Positions 37,336 to 46,993 of a DNA stretch of 64,000 nt are shown here, one piece after another. Below the pieces are notes generated by a model. That model saw nothing but the letters and a program-made list of their open reading frames with translations, had not been told where the DNA came from and did no database searches. Every line of letters begins with the position of its first letter. The stretch's first letter is position 1. Both the position numbers and the translations under genes were made by a program. Source of the DNA: Alcanivoracaceae bacterium (GTDB lineage: Bacteria; Pseudomonadota; Gammaproteobacteria; Xanthomonadales; Marinicellaceae); contig JADGEI010000009.1 of the NCBI GenBank assembly GCA_016744455.1, positions 53,651 to 117,650 of the forward strand, written 5' to 3'.

Positions 37336-38629
37336 TTTTGCTGATCCTCCACGTATGTATGCAGTTATTGTGATAAATACTTGCCACACCACGAGCTTCT
37401 CTAAGTTGTTCTATCGTTGGTTGTACATAACCATCCTCGCCTGTTGCACGAGATTGAATAAGCAGTTCTTCACCATTCCACTCAAAAGCAAAAGAGAAGC
37501 GAGTCCAACATTTATCTAAAACCAAGCCATTTAGTTCAGCTTCCTGCCAATTAATTCCTCCATCTAGAGAAATGTCAACGTGCTTGATCTTACCTGTGCC
37601 CGTCCATGCCAAGCCATTCATAACATATTTGCCATGATCTTTTAATGGTTTCTCTGGACAAGGGAAGGTAATAATCGCTTTAGCCTCCATAATGTAGGAA
37701 AACATATAAGCCTTACCCACTAAATCTTGTTTGTTTTTATCTCGTGGAGCAATAAGATCCGTGTATTTTGATGTTTCTTCACGCTGATATGACGGCTCTG
37801 CAGTAATTTCTAAACGACGCAACCACTTGATTGAAGTGTTACCTTCCCAACCCGGTGTTAATAACCTAAGTGGATAACCATTTTCAGGCCTAAGTGCTTC
37901 ACCATTTTGTCCAAAAACAACAAGTGTATCATCCAACGCTTTTTCCATTGGAATAGATCGACTCATTGAAGCTGAGTCTGCTCCTTCAGCAAGTATCCAT
38001 TTTCCTTCAGGTTTAACGCCAACTTCTTTAAGAATGTGTTTTAATTGAACCCCAGTCCATTCACAACAATTTGTCATGCCATGTGTGAACTGTAAACGAC
38101 CAACTTGAGGCCCTTTCCACTCCATAGCAGAGTTAGCTGGACATTCAATAAAATGTATACGAGATACATTTGGAAACCGTTGAATATCATCCATAGTTAA
38201 AATAATTGGCTTTTCTACCAAACCATGAATCATAAGTCTGTGTTGTTTTGGATCAATTGTTGGCAACCCACCATGGTCGCGTTCAAATGCCAAACCATTA
38301 GGAGAGATCATTCCTTTGATTTCCGCAAGCGGTGTAAAACTAATTGATGCAATTGAATCAGGTGTTAACCACGGAACTCTTCTACGCTGGACATCGCTTT
38401 CATACTTTGATGGTTGTCCATAAGGGTTGGTATTAACTGGCTTACCTAAAGTACGCTGCCAAGATGGTACGTTTGGAGGCAAATTACTTGATGCAACCGC
38501 TGCCCCTGATGCTACTACTGTTGTAGCTGCCGCTTGAGTTAAGAACTTTCTGCGACTTGTTGTGTTTTCATTTTCTGTAATTTGTTGAACTGAAGATTTG
38601 CCCTTTTCAGTTATTTTTTGTTCACTCAT
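37307..38629 (-). CDS. soxC: Sulfane dehydrogenase subunit SoxC (molybdopterin)
   Basis: A molybdenum-cofactor enzyme of the sulfite oxidase family that oxidises the sulfane sulfur bound to SoxY. It is 440 aa with a twin-arginine signal (TSRRKFLTQAAATTVVASG, about residues 24-42). The molybdenum ligand cysteine is in HFIECPANSAMEWKG near residue 160, and LTPGWEGNTSIKWLRRLEI is the conserved cofactor/dimer segment. It is first in a soxC-soxD-soxY-soxZ run, which differs from the common soxXYZABCD order. Possession of SoxCD predicts complete oxidation of thiosulfate to sulfate without sulfur globules. Confidence 0.95.
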   Translation of the reverse strand: MSEQKITEKGKSSVQQITENENTTSRRKFLTQAAATTVVASGAAVASSNLPPNVPSWQRTLGKPVNTNPYGQPSKYESDVQRRRVPWLTPDSIASISFTPLAEIKGMISPNGLAFERDHGGLPTIDPKQHRLMIHGLVEKPIILTMDDIQRFPNVSRIHFIECPANSAMEWKGPQVGRLQFTHGMTNCCEWTGVQLKHILKEVGVKPEGKWILAEGADSASMSRSIPMEKALDDTLVVFGQNGEALRPENGYPLRLLTPGWEGNTSIKWLRRLEITAEPSYQREETSKYTDLIAPRDKNKQDLVGKAYMFSYIMEAKAIITFPCPEKPLKDHGKYVMNGLAWTGTGKIKHVDISLDGGINWQEAELNGLVLDKCWTRFSFAFEWNGEELLIQSRATGEDGYVQPTIEQLREARGVASIYHNNCIHTWRISKNGEVESVQV

Positions 38630-38798
38630 ATTTAACCCTCAAATTTCAGTGTTTATTAGCAATCTCTAATATTAACAGTTTTTACGTGTGAAAATCTAGA
38701 TAAAATTTAATAAATGGACAGAAAGTGACTTACAGCACAGGCGATTACAACATCATCCTAGTATAATTTATATACTGACAAATCAAGAAGGATTTATA

Positions 38799-39317
38799 AT
38801 GAGTACTAAATACAACATAGATATAACTAACGAAGTCACCAATCACTTTAATCAAGTTTTAAAACAATATAATTCAAACAACAACACTGTTAAATTACAG
38901 CATGTTAAAAAAATGCTTGGGCAATTGAAAGATTCAAAAGAAGAGTATGTTTTAATGCACATCGAACCGCTCAATCAAATGCTGCAAATATACAGTGATA
39001 ACCAATGGCAAATGACACAGCAAACCAAAAACACTATTTACGCAGCCTTCTCTTACTTGCTTCAAGAAGATGATTTAATACCAGATACCATTCCTGTCAT
39101 AGGGTTATTAGATGATTGCATAGTAATAGATATAGCCATTAACAAAATTTACCAAGAACTAACAAGTTTTCGTGATTTTTCACGCTGTAGAACTGTCTAT
39201 GCAAAAGGCAAACAATTTGCTGTTAATGACTGGTCTAAAATTAAGAAATTTGAAGCCACTAGTCATTTACGAAACCGCAGAAATAGACGTAATAGTCTTT
39301 CCAACTTATTAAGGTAA
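38799..39317 (+). CDS. DUF1232 (YkvA-like) protein
   Basis: A 172-aa protein. The DUF1232 core is IYAAFSYLLQEDDLIPDTIPVIGLLDDCIVIDIAINKI near residues 85-125, where DxIPD and DD are the conserved marks. The N-terminus is helical and polar and the C-terminus is basic (NRRNRRNSL). The family function is unknown. A good AAGGA ribosome binding site precedes the ATG. It is convergent with tex, only 7 bp apart. Confidence 0.85.
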   Translation: MSTKYNIDITNEVTNHFNQVLKQYNSNNNTVKLQHVKKMLGQLKDSKEEYVLMHIEPLNQMLQIYSDNQWQMTQQTKNTIYAAFSYLLQEDDLIPDTIPVIGLLDDCIVIDIAINKIYQELTSFRDFSRCRTVYAKGKQFAVNDWSKIKKFEATSHLRNRRNRRNSLSNLLR

Positions 39318-39324
39318 AACACGT

Positions 39325-41622
39325 TTATTTAGTTTCTTTTTTAGCCTTTTTAAAAGCATCAGCTAAAGCGCCAAAGGCATGATTGGAATTACCAGTATGT
39401 CTTGGGGTTTTGTTGTAAGTATTTTTTTTACCATAATTCTTTTTATCTTGTGATTTGTTTGGCTGCTTTCTTTCTGGCTTGGCGCCTGTTTTAGCTGATA
39501 ATGCTATGCGCTTACGTGCAACATCAACTTCCATTACAGTAACTTTAAGAATTTGTCCTGCTTTGACCACGTCACTAGGGTCTTTAACAAAGGCATCAGC
39601 TAATTGTGAAATATGTACTAAACCATCTTGGTGTACACCGATATCAACAAAGGCACCAAAAGCCGTCACATTGGTAACAATCCCCTCAAGTTTCATGCCT
39701 TTTTTAAGGTCAGAAATCTTATGAACCGTATCATCAAATGTAGCCGTTTTAAATTCACCACGAGGATCACGGCCAGGCTTTTTTAATTCATCAATGACAT
39801 CCTTAACTGTTTCTAAACCAAATTGGTCATTAGCAAAGTCACGTGGATTAACACCTGCTAATTGACTTGATTTACCAATAACATCTTTTATTGTGCAATC
39901 AAGGCTTTTGATAATATTTTCCACTAATGGGTAAGCTTCAGGGTGAACTGCTGAAGCATCCAGAGGTTGTTTGCCGTTTCGAATACGTAAGAAACCTGCA
40001 CATTGAGTAAACATTTTCTCACCCAACCGTTTTACCTTTAATAGTTGTTTTCGGTTATCGAACCGGCCATGTTCATCACGGTAATTAATGATCTCTTGTG
40101 CCACAGATTCAGAGATACCTGCTACATATTTCAATAAAGCCGGTGATGCCATATTGACATCTACACCAACTGAATTAACACAATCTTCTACGGTGTCTCC
40201 TAATGCCTTATTTAATTGCACTTGGTTAACATCATGTTGGTATTGGCCAACACCAATAGCTTTCGGTTCTATTTTCACCAACTCCGCTAACGGATCTTGT
40301 AAACGCCTAGCAATCGAAACAGAACCACGATAGGAAACATCCAAGCCTGGAAACTCTTTTGCCGCAGCCGCAGAAGCAGAATAGATTGAAGCCCCTGCTT
40401 CTGAAACCATTATTTTTTGTGCTTTAATGTCTTTAAAGTCCTGTAATAGTTCAGCTGCCAATTGATCAGTTTCACGCGAGGCAGTACCATTGCCAATACT
40501 GATTAACTCAACCTTGTGTTTCATACACAAAGCTGCTAAAACATGTTTAGATTTATCCCATTGTTTTTGAGGAGCATGCGGATAGATAACAGCCGTATCA
40601 GTTAACTTACCCGTCTTATCCACCACTACAACTTTAACACCCGTTCTAAAACCCGGATCCAAACCCAAGGTGGCCTTACCGCCTGCCGGGGCTGCTAACA
40701 AGACATCTTTCATATTTCGTGCAAAAACATTAATAGCTTCAGCATCAGCACCAATTCGAGCTTGATTTGTCAACTGTAAAGAAAGTCTTACATGCAGCTT
40801 CGAAACCCAAGCTAACTGTAGTGTTCGTTTCAACCAAGCTGAACCGTCAACATCCCATCTGAGGTGCTGTATAATTTTCGTTACAGCTGGATGCTGAATA
40901 CCTTCTTCAACATTTACATCAATTTTTAATGACAGCAAACCTTCATTACGCCCTCGTAAAATTGCCAACATACGGTGAGATGGGATTTTTTTTATCAGTT
41001 CTGAGAATTCAAAATAATCTTTAAATTTTGATGCTTCTTGTTCCTTTGCTTTTACCAAGCTTGATGAAATAAAAGCGTTTTCCCATAGCCAATCACGCAA
41101 CTTTTGAATCAAATCGGCGTCCTCGGCAATGTCCTCTAATGCAATTTGTCGTGCACCATCCAATGCATCATCAATCGTTTTCACTTCATCAGTAACAAAC
41201 TTCTCTGCCAATGAATTCACATCTGTCAATGGTTGTTCTATTAATTCTTGTAATAATGGTTCAAGTCCAGCTTTTCGGGCTATTTGAGCTTTTGTTTGAC
41301 GTTTCTTTTTAAATGGCAAATACAAATCTTCCAAACGTGTTTTTGTGTCTGCTGTCATAATAGCTTGTTTTAATTCATCGGTAAGTTTCCCTTGCTCCTT
41401 AATAACATCCATCACCGTTTCGCGCCTGGTATCCAATTCACGTAAATACGTCAACTTTTCATCCATCAATCTCAGTTGTGTATCATCCAACCCACCAGTT
41501 ACTTCTTTACGATAGCGTGAAATAAATGGAACGGTATCGCCATTATCGAGTAAACCAATGGCCGCTTTAACTTGTTGGGATTGAGCATTAATGATTTGTG
41601 CAATTATTTGTGCGTGATTCAT
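39325..41622 (-). CDS. tex: Tex-family RNA-binding transcription accessory protein
   Basis: A 765-aa nucleic-acid-binding protein with the Tex layout: N-terminal helical domain (VPFISRYRKEVTGGLDDTQLR), a YqgF-like domain (TLGLDPGFRTGVKVVVVDKTG), two helix-hairpin-helix segments (VDVNMASPALLKYVAGI and RKQLLKVKRLGEKMF) and a C-terminal S1 domain (LKKGMKLEGIVTNVTAFGAFVDIGVHQDGLVHISQL, near 650-720). The tail is basic. Tex affects transcription and toxin gene expression in some species; its precise action is unsettled. Confidence 0.95.
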   Translation of the reverse strand: MNHAQIIAQIINAQSQQVKAAIGLLDNGDTVPFISRYRKEVTGGLDDTQLRLMDEKLTYLRELDTRRETVMDVIKEQGKLTDELKQAIMTADTKTRLEDLYLPFKKKRQTKAQIARKAGLEPLLQELIEQPLTDVNSLAEKFVTDEVKTIDDALDGARQIALEDIAEDADLIQKLRDWLWENAFISSSLVKAKEQEASKFKDYFEFSELIKKIPSHRMLAILRGRNEGLLSLKIDVNVEEGIQHPAVTKIIQHLRWDVDGSAWLKRTLQLAWVSKLHVRLSLQLTNQARIGADAEAINVFARNMKDVLLAAPAGGKATLGLDPGFRTGVKVVVVDKTGKLTDTAVIYPHAPQKQWDKSKHVLAALCMKHKVELISIGNGTASRETDQLAAELLQDFKDIKAQKIMVSEAGASIYSASAAAAKEFPGLDVSYRGSVSIARRLQDPLAELVKIEPKAIGVGQYQHDVNQVQLNKALGDTVEDCVNSVGVDVNMASPALLKYVAGISESVAQEIINYRDEHGRFDNRKQLLKVKRLGEKMFTQCAGFLRIRNGKQPLDASAVHPEAYPLVENIIKSLDCTIKDVIGKSSQLAGVNPRDFANDQFGLETVKDVIDELKKPGRDPRGEFKTATFDDTVHKISDLKKGMKLEGIVTNVTAFGAFVDIGVHQDGLVHISQLADAFVKDPSDVVKAGQILKVTVMEVDVARKRIALSAKTGAKPERKQPNKSQDKKNYGKKNTYNKTPRHTGNSNHAFGALADAFKKAKKETK

Positions 41623-41861
41623 ATATCTAGGGTGAATTTATAAAAAGAAGAATTATAATGGCTAAAAGAATTTAAACAATGGTTTGAAGCTTAACGATGT
41701 GATTAAGTATCACAATGTCCTTACTCTTTTTTAAAAAAACCTTTAAATGTTTTTGCATAACTAAGGAGCAATATTAAATTGGCTATAAACTAAAGAATCA
41801 TCTCTAGTATTACATCACTATTACAGTTTGACTCTAACTCAAATAAGATTACAATCAAAGC

Positions 41862-43061
41862 ATGAAATACAACTTTAATAAAATAATTTGCCGTCATGGC
41901 ACCAATGCCATGAGCGCCCATGGTTTTCGGGAATATTTATTTGCTGACAATCCAGATATAACATTCCCTTGTAGCGATGACGAATTAATTTCTATGTGGA
42001 TTGCCGATATGGATTTTGCTGTTGCACCAGAAATTCGCAACGCCATCAAAGACCGGTTAGATCAAGAGATACTGGGTTATTCACAAATTTTTGGGGATGA
42101 GTACAGTGATGCCTTTTTAAATTGGTCTAGGTCACGTTATGGATTCGATTTTAATCCCGAACATCTGGTTAATTCCCAAGGCGTTGTTCCCGCTTTATTT
42201 GATTTAATTAAATACCATTGTAAACCTGATGAAAAAGTTTTGATTTCAACGCCTTCTTATGGCTTTTTTAAACACGCAGCTGATGCCAATAATACCGAGC
42301 TTGTTTTTAATAAACTTATCAATAACAATGGGCATTATTCAATTGATTTTGACGATTTTGCTCAAAAAGCGAATAATGAAAATATTAGTCTATTTCTATT
42401 ATGTAATCCTCACAACCCAACAGGTAGGGTATGGTCAAAGTATGAATTGTTAAAAATCGGTCAAATTTGTTTATCAAACAATATAACAATTATTAGTGAT
42501 GAAATCCATTGCGATTTATTGCGAAAAGGCCAAAAATTTATCCCGCTTGCCACTTTGTTCCCCAATTCTGATCAAATCATAACCTGTATGGCTCCTAGCA
42601 AAACTTTTAATTTAGCAGGTCTGATGTTTGCAAATTTAATTATCCCTAATAATAAATTACGTGCTAAATGGCTAGACAACCATATGCCAATTGTAAACCC
42701 GTTAAGTTTGGTTGGCGCTCAAGCCGCTTATATTCATGGAGAACCGTGGTTAATAGAATTAACAGGCTATCTTGATGAAAACTTTGTTTACCTACGCGAT
42801 TACTTACACAAGCATCTTCCTAAATCTCTGTACAAAATACCTGAATCCACCTACCTTGCATGGATCGATATAAGTGCCTATAAAACAAAGGACACCAACC
42901 TGACTGAATTTTTTGCTACAAAAGCAGGCGTTTTACTCGAAGGAGGGAACATGTTTGTGGATAATGCAGATGAGTGCATTAGATTGAATCTTGCCTGCCC
43001 ACGTGCAAAATTAAAGAAAGCTCTGGAACTTATATTCCAAGCTGTAATCAAATACAATTGA
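41862..43061 (+). CDS. MalY/PatB-family PLP-dependent C-S lyase or aminotransferase
   Basis: A 399-aa fold-type I PLP enzyme of the MalY/PatB group (cystathionine beta-lyase-like). WIADMDFAVAPEIRNAI is the group signature near the N-terminus, LCNPHNPTGRVWSK the aspartate-aminotransferase loop, ISDEIHCDLL the cofactor site and MAPSKTFNLAGL holds the PLP lysine. EGGNMFVDNADECIRLNLACP ends the fold. It may cleave cysteine-type C-S bonds. It lies upstream of msrB-msrA with a 71-bp gap, which fits a sulfur-amino-acid theme but does not prove an operon. Confidence 0.9.
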   Translation: MKYNFNKIICRHGTNAMSAHGFREYLFADNPDITFPCSDDELISMWIADMDFAVAPEIRNAIKDRLDQEILGYSQIFGDEYSDAFLNWSRSRYGFDFNPEHLVNSQGVVPALFDLIKYHCKPDEKVLISTPSYGFFKHAADANNTELVFNKLINNNGHYSIDFDDFAQKANNENISLFLLCNPHNPTGRVWSKYELLKIGQICLSNNITIISDEIHCDLLRKGQKFIPLATLFPNSDQIITCMAPSKTFNLAGLMFANLIIPNNKLRAKWLDNHMPIVNPLSLVGAQAAYIHGEPWLIELTGYLDENFVYLRDYLHKHLPKSLYKIPESTYLAWIDISAYKTKDTNLTEFFATKAGVLLEGGNMFVDNADECIRLNLACPRAKLKKALELIFQAVIKYN

Positions 43062-43132
43062 ATTAAACAGCGTTTTACAAAGCTCACATTTAATATAACT
43101 GTGATTTATTCTACCTAAAGCAAATTAAGCAT

Positions 43133-43588
43133 ATGTACAAAAAAGACCAAGATAAAATTTTACAACTAAGTTCTGAACAATACCGTGTCACTCAGGAAAA
43201 TGGTACAGAGCACCCAGGAACTGGCAAGTATTTAAATAACAATGAAGTAGGGGTTTATGTAGATATCGTGTCAGGTGAACCCTTGTTTGTCTCAGCTGAC
43301 AAGTTTGATTCGGGCTGTGGTTGGCCAAGTTTTAGCAAGCCTATTGTCAGCGATTTTATTAATGAAATTAAAGATTCAACTCTTGGCATGATAAGAACTG
43401 AAGTGCGTTCTAAAAATGCTGATAGCCACTTAGGTCACGTATTTGAAGATGGCCCTAAAGAATCAGGTGGCTTACGCTATTGCATTAATTCAGCATCTTT
43501 ACGGTTTATCCCACTAAAAAATATGGTAGCCGAAGGTTATTCAGAGTATATTCCACAAGTTGACAAAAATAGCACAAGAGAGAAGTAA
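43133..43588 (+). CDS. msrB: Peptide-methionine (R)-S-oxide reductase
   Basis: Repairs the R-epimer of methionine sulfoxide in proteins. It is 151 aa. Conserved blocks are [38 protein letters not shown] and [13 protein letters not shown], whose Cys is the catalytic residue. The two CxxC zinc pairs of many MsrB proteins are missing, so this is the zinc-free form with the first Cys (SGCGWP) as likely resolving residue. Its stop overlaps the msrA start (TAATG). Confidence 0.95.
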   Translation: MYKKDQDKILQLSSEQYRVTQENGTEHPGTGKYLNNNEVGVYVDIVSGEPLFVSADKFDSGCGWPSFSKPIVSDFINEIKDSTLGMIRTEVRSKNADSHLGHVFEDGPKESGGLRYCINSASLRFIPLKNMVAEGYSEYIPQVDKNSTREK

Positions 43589-44082
43589 TGACACAAGAAA
43601 AAGCTGTATTGGCAGGCGGTTGCTTTTGGGGAATGCAAGATTTAATCCGTAAGTTGGACGGTGTATTATCAACACGAGTGGGTTACACTGGTGGTGACAT
43701 AAAAAATGCCACTTATCGTAATCATGGCACTCATGCTGAAGCCTTAGAAATTATTTTTGACAATGAAGTAATAAGTTTTCGAACGATTTTGACTTATTTT
43801 TTTCAAATACACGACCCTTCAACGGAAAACCGTCAAGGCAATGATTTAGGTTTATCCTATCGTTCTGAAATTTTTTACACTAGTGATGTGCAAAAAGACA
43901 TGGCCTTAAAAACTATAACTGACGTCAACGCCTCTGGCTTATGGCCAGCGAAAGCTGTTACTAAAGTAACTAAAGCATCTGATTTTTGGGAAGCAGAAAT
44001 CGAACACCAAGATTACTTAGAGAGAATCCCAAATGGTTACACATGTCACTTTCCTAGGCCAGACTGGGTTTTACCAAATTAA
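43588..44082 (+). CDS. msrA: Peptide-methionine (S)-S-oxide reductase
   Basis: Repairs the S-epimer of methionine sulfoxide. It is 164 aa. The catalytic Cys12 is in [14 protein letters not shown], and [43 protein letters not shown] and [15 protein letters not shown] are the family blocks. It is translationally coupled to msrB, and a GNAT gene follows 9 bases later, so the three probably form one transcript. Confidence 0.95.
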   Translation: MTQEKAVLAGGCFWGMQDLIRKLDGVLSTRVGYTGGDIKNATYRNHGTHAEALEIIFDNEVISFRTILTYFFQIHDPSTENRQGNDLGLSYRSEIFYTSDVQKDMALKTITDVNASGLWPAKAVTKVTKASDFWEAEIEHQDYLERIPNGYTCHFPRPDWVLPN

Positions 44083-44091
44083 ATTATTACT

Positions 44092-44625
44092 ATGGCTTTT
44101 AATGTAAGAAAAGTGAAGGAATCAGACTGTCATAGTCTATTAAATCTATACAAAAAAGTATCTAAAGTTGTTGGTGGGATTGCACGTAATTATGATGAAG
44201 TGACAGAAGATTATATTTCACATAATTTAACAAGGTCTAGTGAACATGGAATCAGCTTAGTTGTTGAAAACCCTAGTAATGAAGGCAATATTATTGCCGA
44301 AATTCATTGTTGCCAGCCTGAACCAAGTGTTTTTAGCCATGTACTTTCAGACTTAACTATTGTTGTTGATCCAGATTTTCAAGGCAAAGGCTTGGGGAAA
44401 TTAGTGTTTAGATCACTACTTGCTAAAATTGAAAACACGAGGAATGACATTTTTAGAGTTGAATTGATTGCTAGAGAAAGCAATCAAAAAGCCATTCGCT
44501 TATATCAAAAATTAGGTTTTCAAGTAGAAGGTAGGTTTGAAAATAGAATTTATAATGATGAAAAAAAATTTGAAGCTGACATCGCAATGGCATGGTTTAA
44601 TAAAAACTACAACAAACCCAAATAA
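44092..44625 (+). CDS. GNAT-family N-acetyltransferase
   Basis: A 177-aa acetyltransferase. The acetyl-CoA site is VDPDFQGKGLGKLVFRSLL near residue 100 (QxxGxG form), and RESNQKAIRLYQKLGFQVEGR is the conserved C-terminal motif. It resembles the RimI/PhnO-like and aminoglycoside acetyltransferase-like group; the acceptor is unknown. It starts 9 bases after msrA, so it probably belongs to the msrBA transcript. A MITE lies directly after its stop. Confidence 0.83.
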   Translation: MAFNVRKVKESDCHSLLNLYKKVSKVVGGIARNYDEVTEDYISHNLTRSSEHGISLVVENPSNEGNIIAEIHCCQPEPSVFSHVLSDLTIVVDPDFQGKGLGKLVFRSLLAKIENTRNDIFRVELIARESNQKAIRLYQKLGFQVEGRFENRIYNDEKKFEADIAMAWFNKNYNKPK

Positions 44626-44631
44626 CTACTG

Positions 44632-44789
44632 GAGAGCTTGTACGATTCTGTGGTAGTGGGAAAAAGAATGGAAAAAGTTCCAATCAAGGTAAAATTGAAG
44701 TCTAATAGTTGGCTATTAGCAAAAATTGTACTGCAGAGTGGAGGTTTTTACGACTTTTTAGCGCGCCACATGAATTATGCATAGCTCTC
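44632..44789. mobile_element. 158-bp MITE with 5-bp target site duplication
   Basis: The ends GAGAGCTTGTACGATTCTGTGG and, inverted, GAGAGCT-ATGCATAATTC-ATGTGG match at about 19 of 22 aligned positions. TACTG flanks both ends exactly, as a target duplication. A hairpin CTAATAG / CTATTAG (44702-44719) sits at the exact centre, so the whole element is an imperfect palindrome. It encodes nothing. A related truncated copy is at 32970. It lies between the GNAT stop and rep. Confidence 0.8.
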
Positions 44790-44828
44790 TACTGTTATAA
44801 TTCTTCATTTTAAATTAATAATTCATTA

Positions 44829-46805
44829 ATGCTCAATCCTCAACAACATTCAGCAGTAACCTATTGTGACGGTCCTTTACTTGTACTTGCAGGTGCTGGT
44901 TGCGGAAAAACACGAGTGATTACTGAAAAAATAGCACATTTAATCAGGAGTAAAAAAACCACCCACCACTCTATTTTTGCCATTACCTTTACCAACAAAG
45001 CAGCAAAAGAAATGGCTCAACGTGCTGGTAAAATGATTAACTTACCAGATGGTGAGCGTTTAAATATATCAACCTTTCATGCTTTGGGGATGCGAATTAT
45101 TCGAGAAGAAATTAAGCACACTCCTTATCGTTTTGGTTTTAGTATATTTGACAGTTCTGAAACCCATAACATTATTAAAGATTTATTACCTAAAGGAACT
45201 AAAAGAGAACAAATTAACCAAGTTCAATGGCAAATATCATCTTGGAAAAATGAAGGTCTAAAAGCCGATGAATTTGACAGCAGTTTTGCTCTAGCTCAAA
45301 GTATTTATCAACACTATCAAAAACGAATGATTGATTTCAATGCTTTAGATTTTGATGATTTAATATTGCAAACATTATTGTTACTGGAAAACAATGATCA
45401 AGTACTTGAACGGTGGCAAGACAAAATGAAGTTTGTGCTGGTTGACGAGTACCAAGACACCAATGCTAGTCAATATAAAATGTTAAAATTGTTAGTAAGT
45501 AAATACCGAAACCTTATCTGTGTTGGTGACGACGACCAATCAATTTATGGCTGGCGTGGCGCTCAAGCTGAAAACCTAAGTATTCTAAAACAAGACTTCC
45601 CAGATTTAAAAGTGGTTAAACTAGAACAAAACTACCGATCAACTCAGACTATTCTTTCAGCGGCTTTTGATGTGATTCGGAACAACCCTCACGAATTTAA
45701 AAAGAAACTTTGGAGCGATCTTAATCGCGGTGATTTGATTAAAGTTTCTACTTTTAACACGCCAGAACAAGAAGCCATACAACTCAGTGCTGATATCAAC
45801 TATCATCAGACACTAAGTTCTTGCCCCTTTAAAAATTTTGCTGTTTTATACCGCTCCAATCATCAAGCAAAACTAATAGAGCAAGTGTTTCGCACTGGCA
45901 ATATTCCTTATGTCATGAGTGGAGGGCGATCCTTTTTTGATTATGTGGAAATTAAAGATTTAATGGCCTACATAAGGCTACTATGTAACCCCAAAGATAA
46001 CTCCGCTTTTTTGCGTATTGTCAATGTCCCGAGACGAGGTGTTGGTTCAAGTTCTTTGGCCAAACTAGCACAAAGTGCCGAAAGTAAGCGCATTAGTTAC
46101 TTCAAAGCAGCCAATAATACTGAACTTTTATCCCTATTACCAACGAGAGCCGCTCAAAAACTTAAAGAGTTCCAACGCAACATCAGCAAATTACAAGCCA
46201 AAGTTTTAGCTGGAATCAATGCCGATAAAATTGTTGATGAACTGATAAACGATATTGACTACATTCATTGGATAGAACAAACAAGCAAAGATAAGGTAAG
46301 CAAACACAACCGCACAAAACTCGTAAAAGATTTTCAAAATTGGCTTAAAGCCTTTACTAAAGACAAGGACATGAACTTAATTGATGCAGCTGCACAAATT
46401 ACATTGCAAACCAATAAAGAAGACAGCAACAATGATGATGCTATTCAAATCATGACTATCCATGCCTCTAAAGGGCTAGAGTTCAACCACGTATTTCTCA
46501 TAGGCGTTGAAGAAGGTATATTACCACACCGAAATTCGATCGAAGAAGAAACAGTTGAAGAAGAGAGACGCCTAATGTATGTTGCAATGACTCGAGCTAT
46601 GCAAAACCTTAACATTAGTTACATTCGCAAGCGCAAAAGCCGATACGGAGATGACGAAAGCTTCGATGCTGGCCCCAGCCGTTTTTTAGACGAATTGCCG
46701 AAAAGGTACATCAGTGGTTATGGAGTCGTCAAAAAGGAAAATGAAGAAGAGAAAAAAGCAAAAAAACTGAGCCATTTAGCTGCCATGAAAGCTATGTTGA
46801 AATAG
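44829..46805 (+). CDS. rep: ATP-dependent DNA helicase Rep
   Basis: A superfamily 1A 3'-5' helicase that helps replication forks pass bound proteins. It is 658 aa, near E. coli Rep. Motifs: Walker A AGAGCGKTRVI (Cys in place of the usual Ser), FTNKAAKEMAQR, VDEYQDTNASQYK, GDDDQSIYGWRGA, LEQNYRST, MTIHASKGLEFNHVFLIG and RRLMYVAMTRAM. Absence of the UvrD Tudor-like tail and overall pattern favour Rep. Its promoter region abuts a MITE, whose right end lies 39 bp from the start codon. Confidence 0.93.
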   Translation: MLNPQQHSAVTYCDGPLLVLAGAGCGKTRVITEKIAHLIRSKKTTHHSIFAITFTNKAAKEMAQRAGKMINLPDGERLNISTFHALGMRIIREEIKHTPYRFGFSIFDSSETHNIIKDLLPKGTKREQINQVQWQISSWKNEGLKADEFDSSFALAQSIYQHYQKRMIDFNALDFDDLILQTLLLLENNDQVLERWQDKMKFVLVDEYQDTNASQYKMLKLLVSKYRNLICVGDDDQSIYGWRGAQAENLSILKQDFPDLKVVKLEQNYRSTQTILSAAFDVIRNNPHEFKKKLWSDLNRGDLIKVSTFNTPEQEAIQLSADINYHQTLSSCPFKNFAVLYRSNHQAKLIEQVFRTGNIPYVMSGGRSFFDYVEIKDLMAYIRLLCNPKDNSAFLRIVNVPRRGVGSSSLAKLAQSAESKRISYFKAANNTELLSLLPTRAAQKLKEFQRNISKLQAKVLAGINADKIVDELINDIDYIHWIEQTSKDKVSKHNRTKLVKDFQNWLKAFTKDKDMNLIDAAAQITLQTNKEDSNNDDAIQIMTIHASKGLEFNHVFLIGVEEGILPHRNSIEEETVEEERRLMYVAMTRAMQNLNISYIRKRKSRYGDDESFDAGPSRFLDELPKRYISGYGVVKKENEEEKKAKKLSHLAAMKAMLK

Positions 46806-46993
46806 TATTCATGTTAAGACTATTTGTAGACAAATGAAACAAAAACGTCACATTCCAAACACCAATAAGACCAAACAACCAGTAAAGGCTCGCAGTCAAA
46901 CTGATTGTCAACATCCACTCAATTAATCCTGAACTATACACATCTATTTATTGTCTCATTTTTGAGGGTAATTTATTAAACCAGAGATTACTT

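Noticed and set aside
46834..46929. A 31-codon frame upstream of the exbD-like gene
   Set aside because: Basic peptide with no start signal or neighbours to support it; too short to tell from chance.
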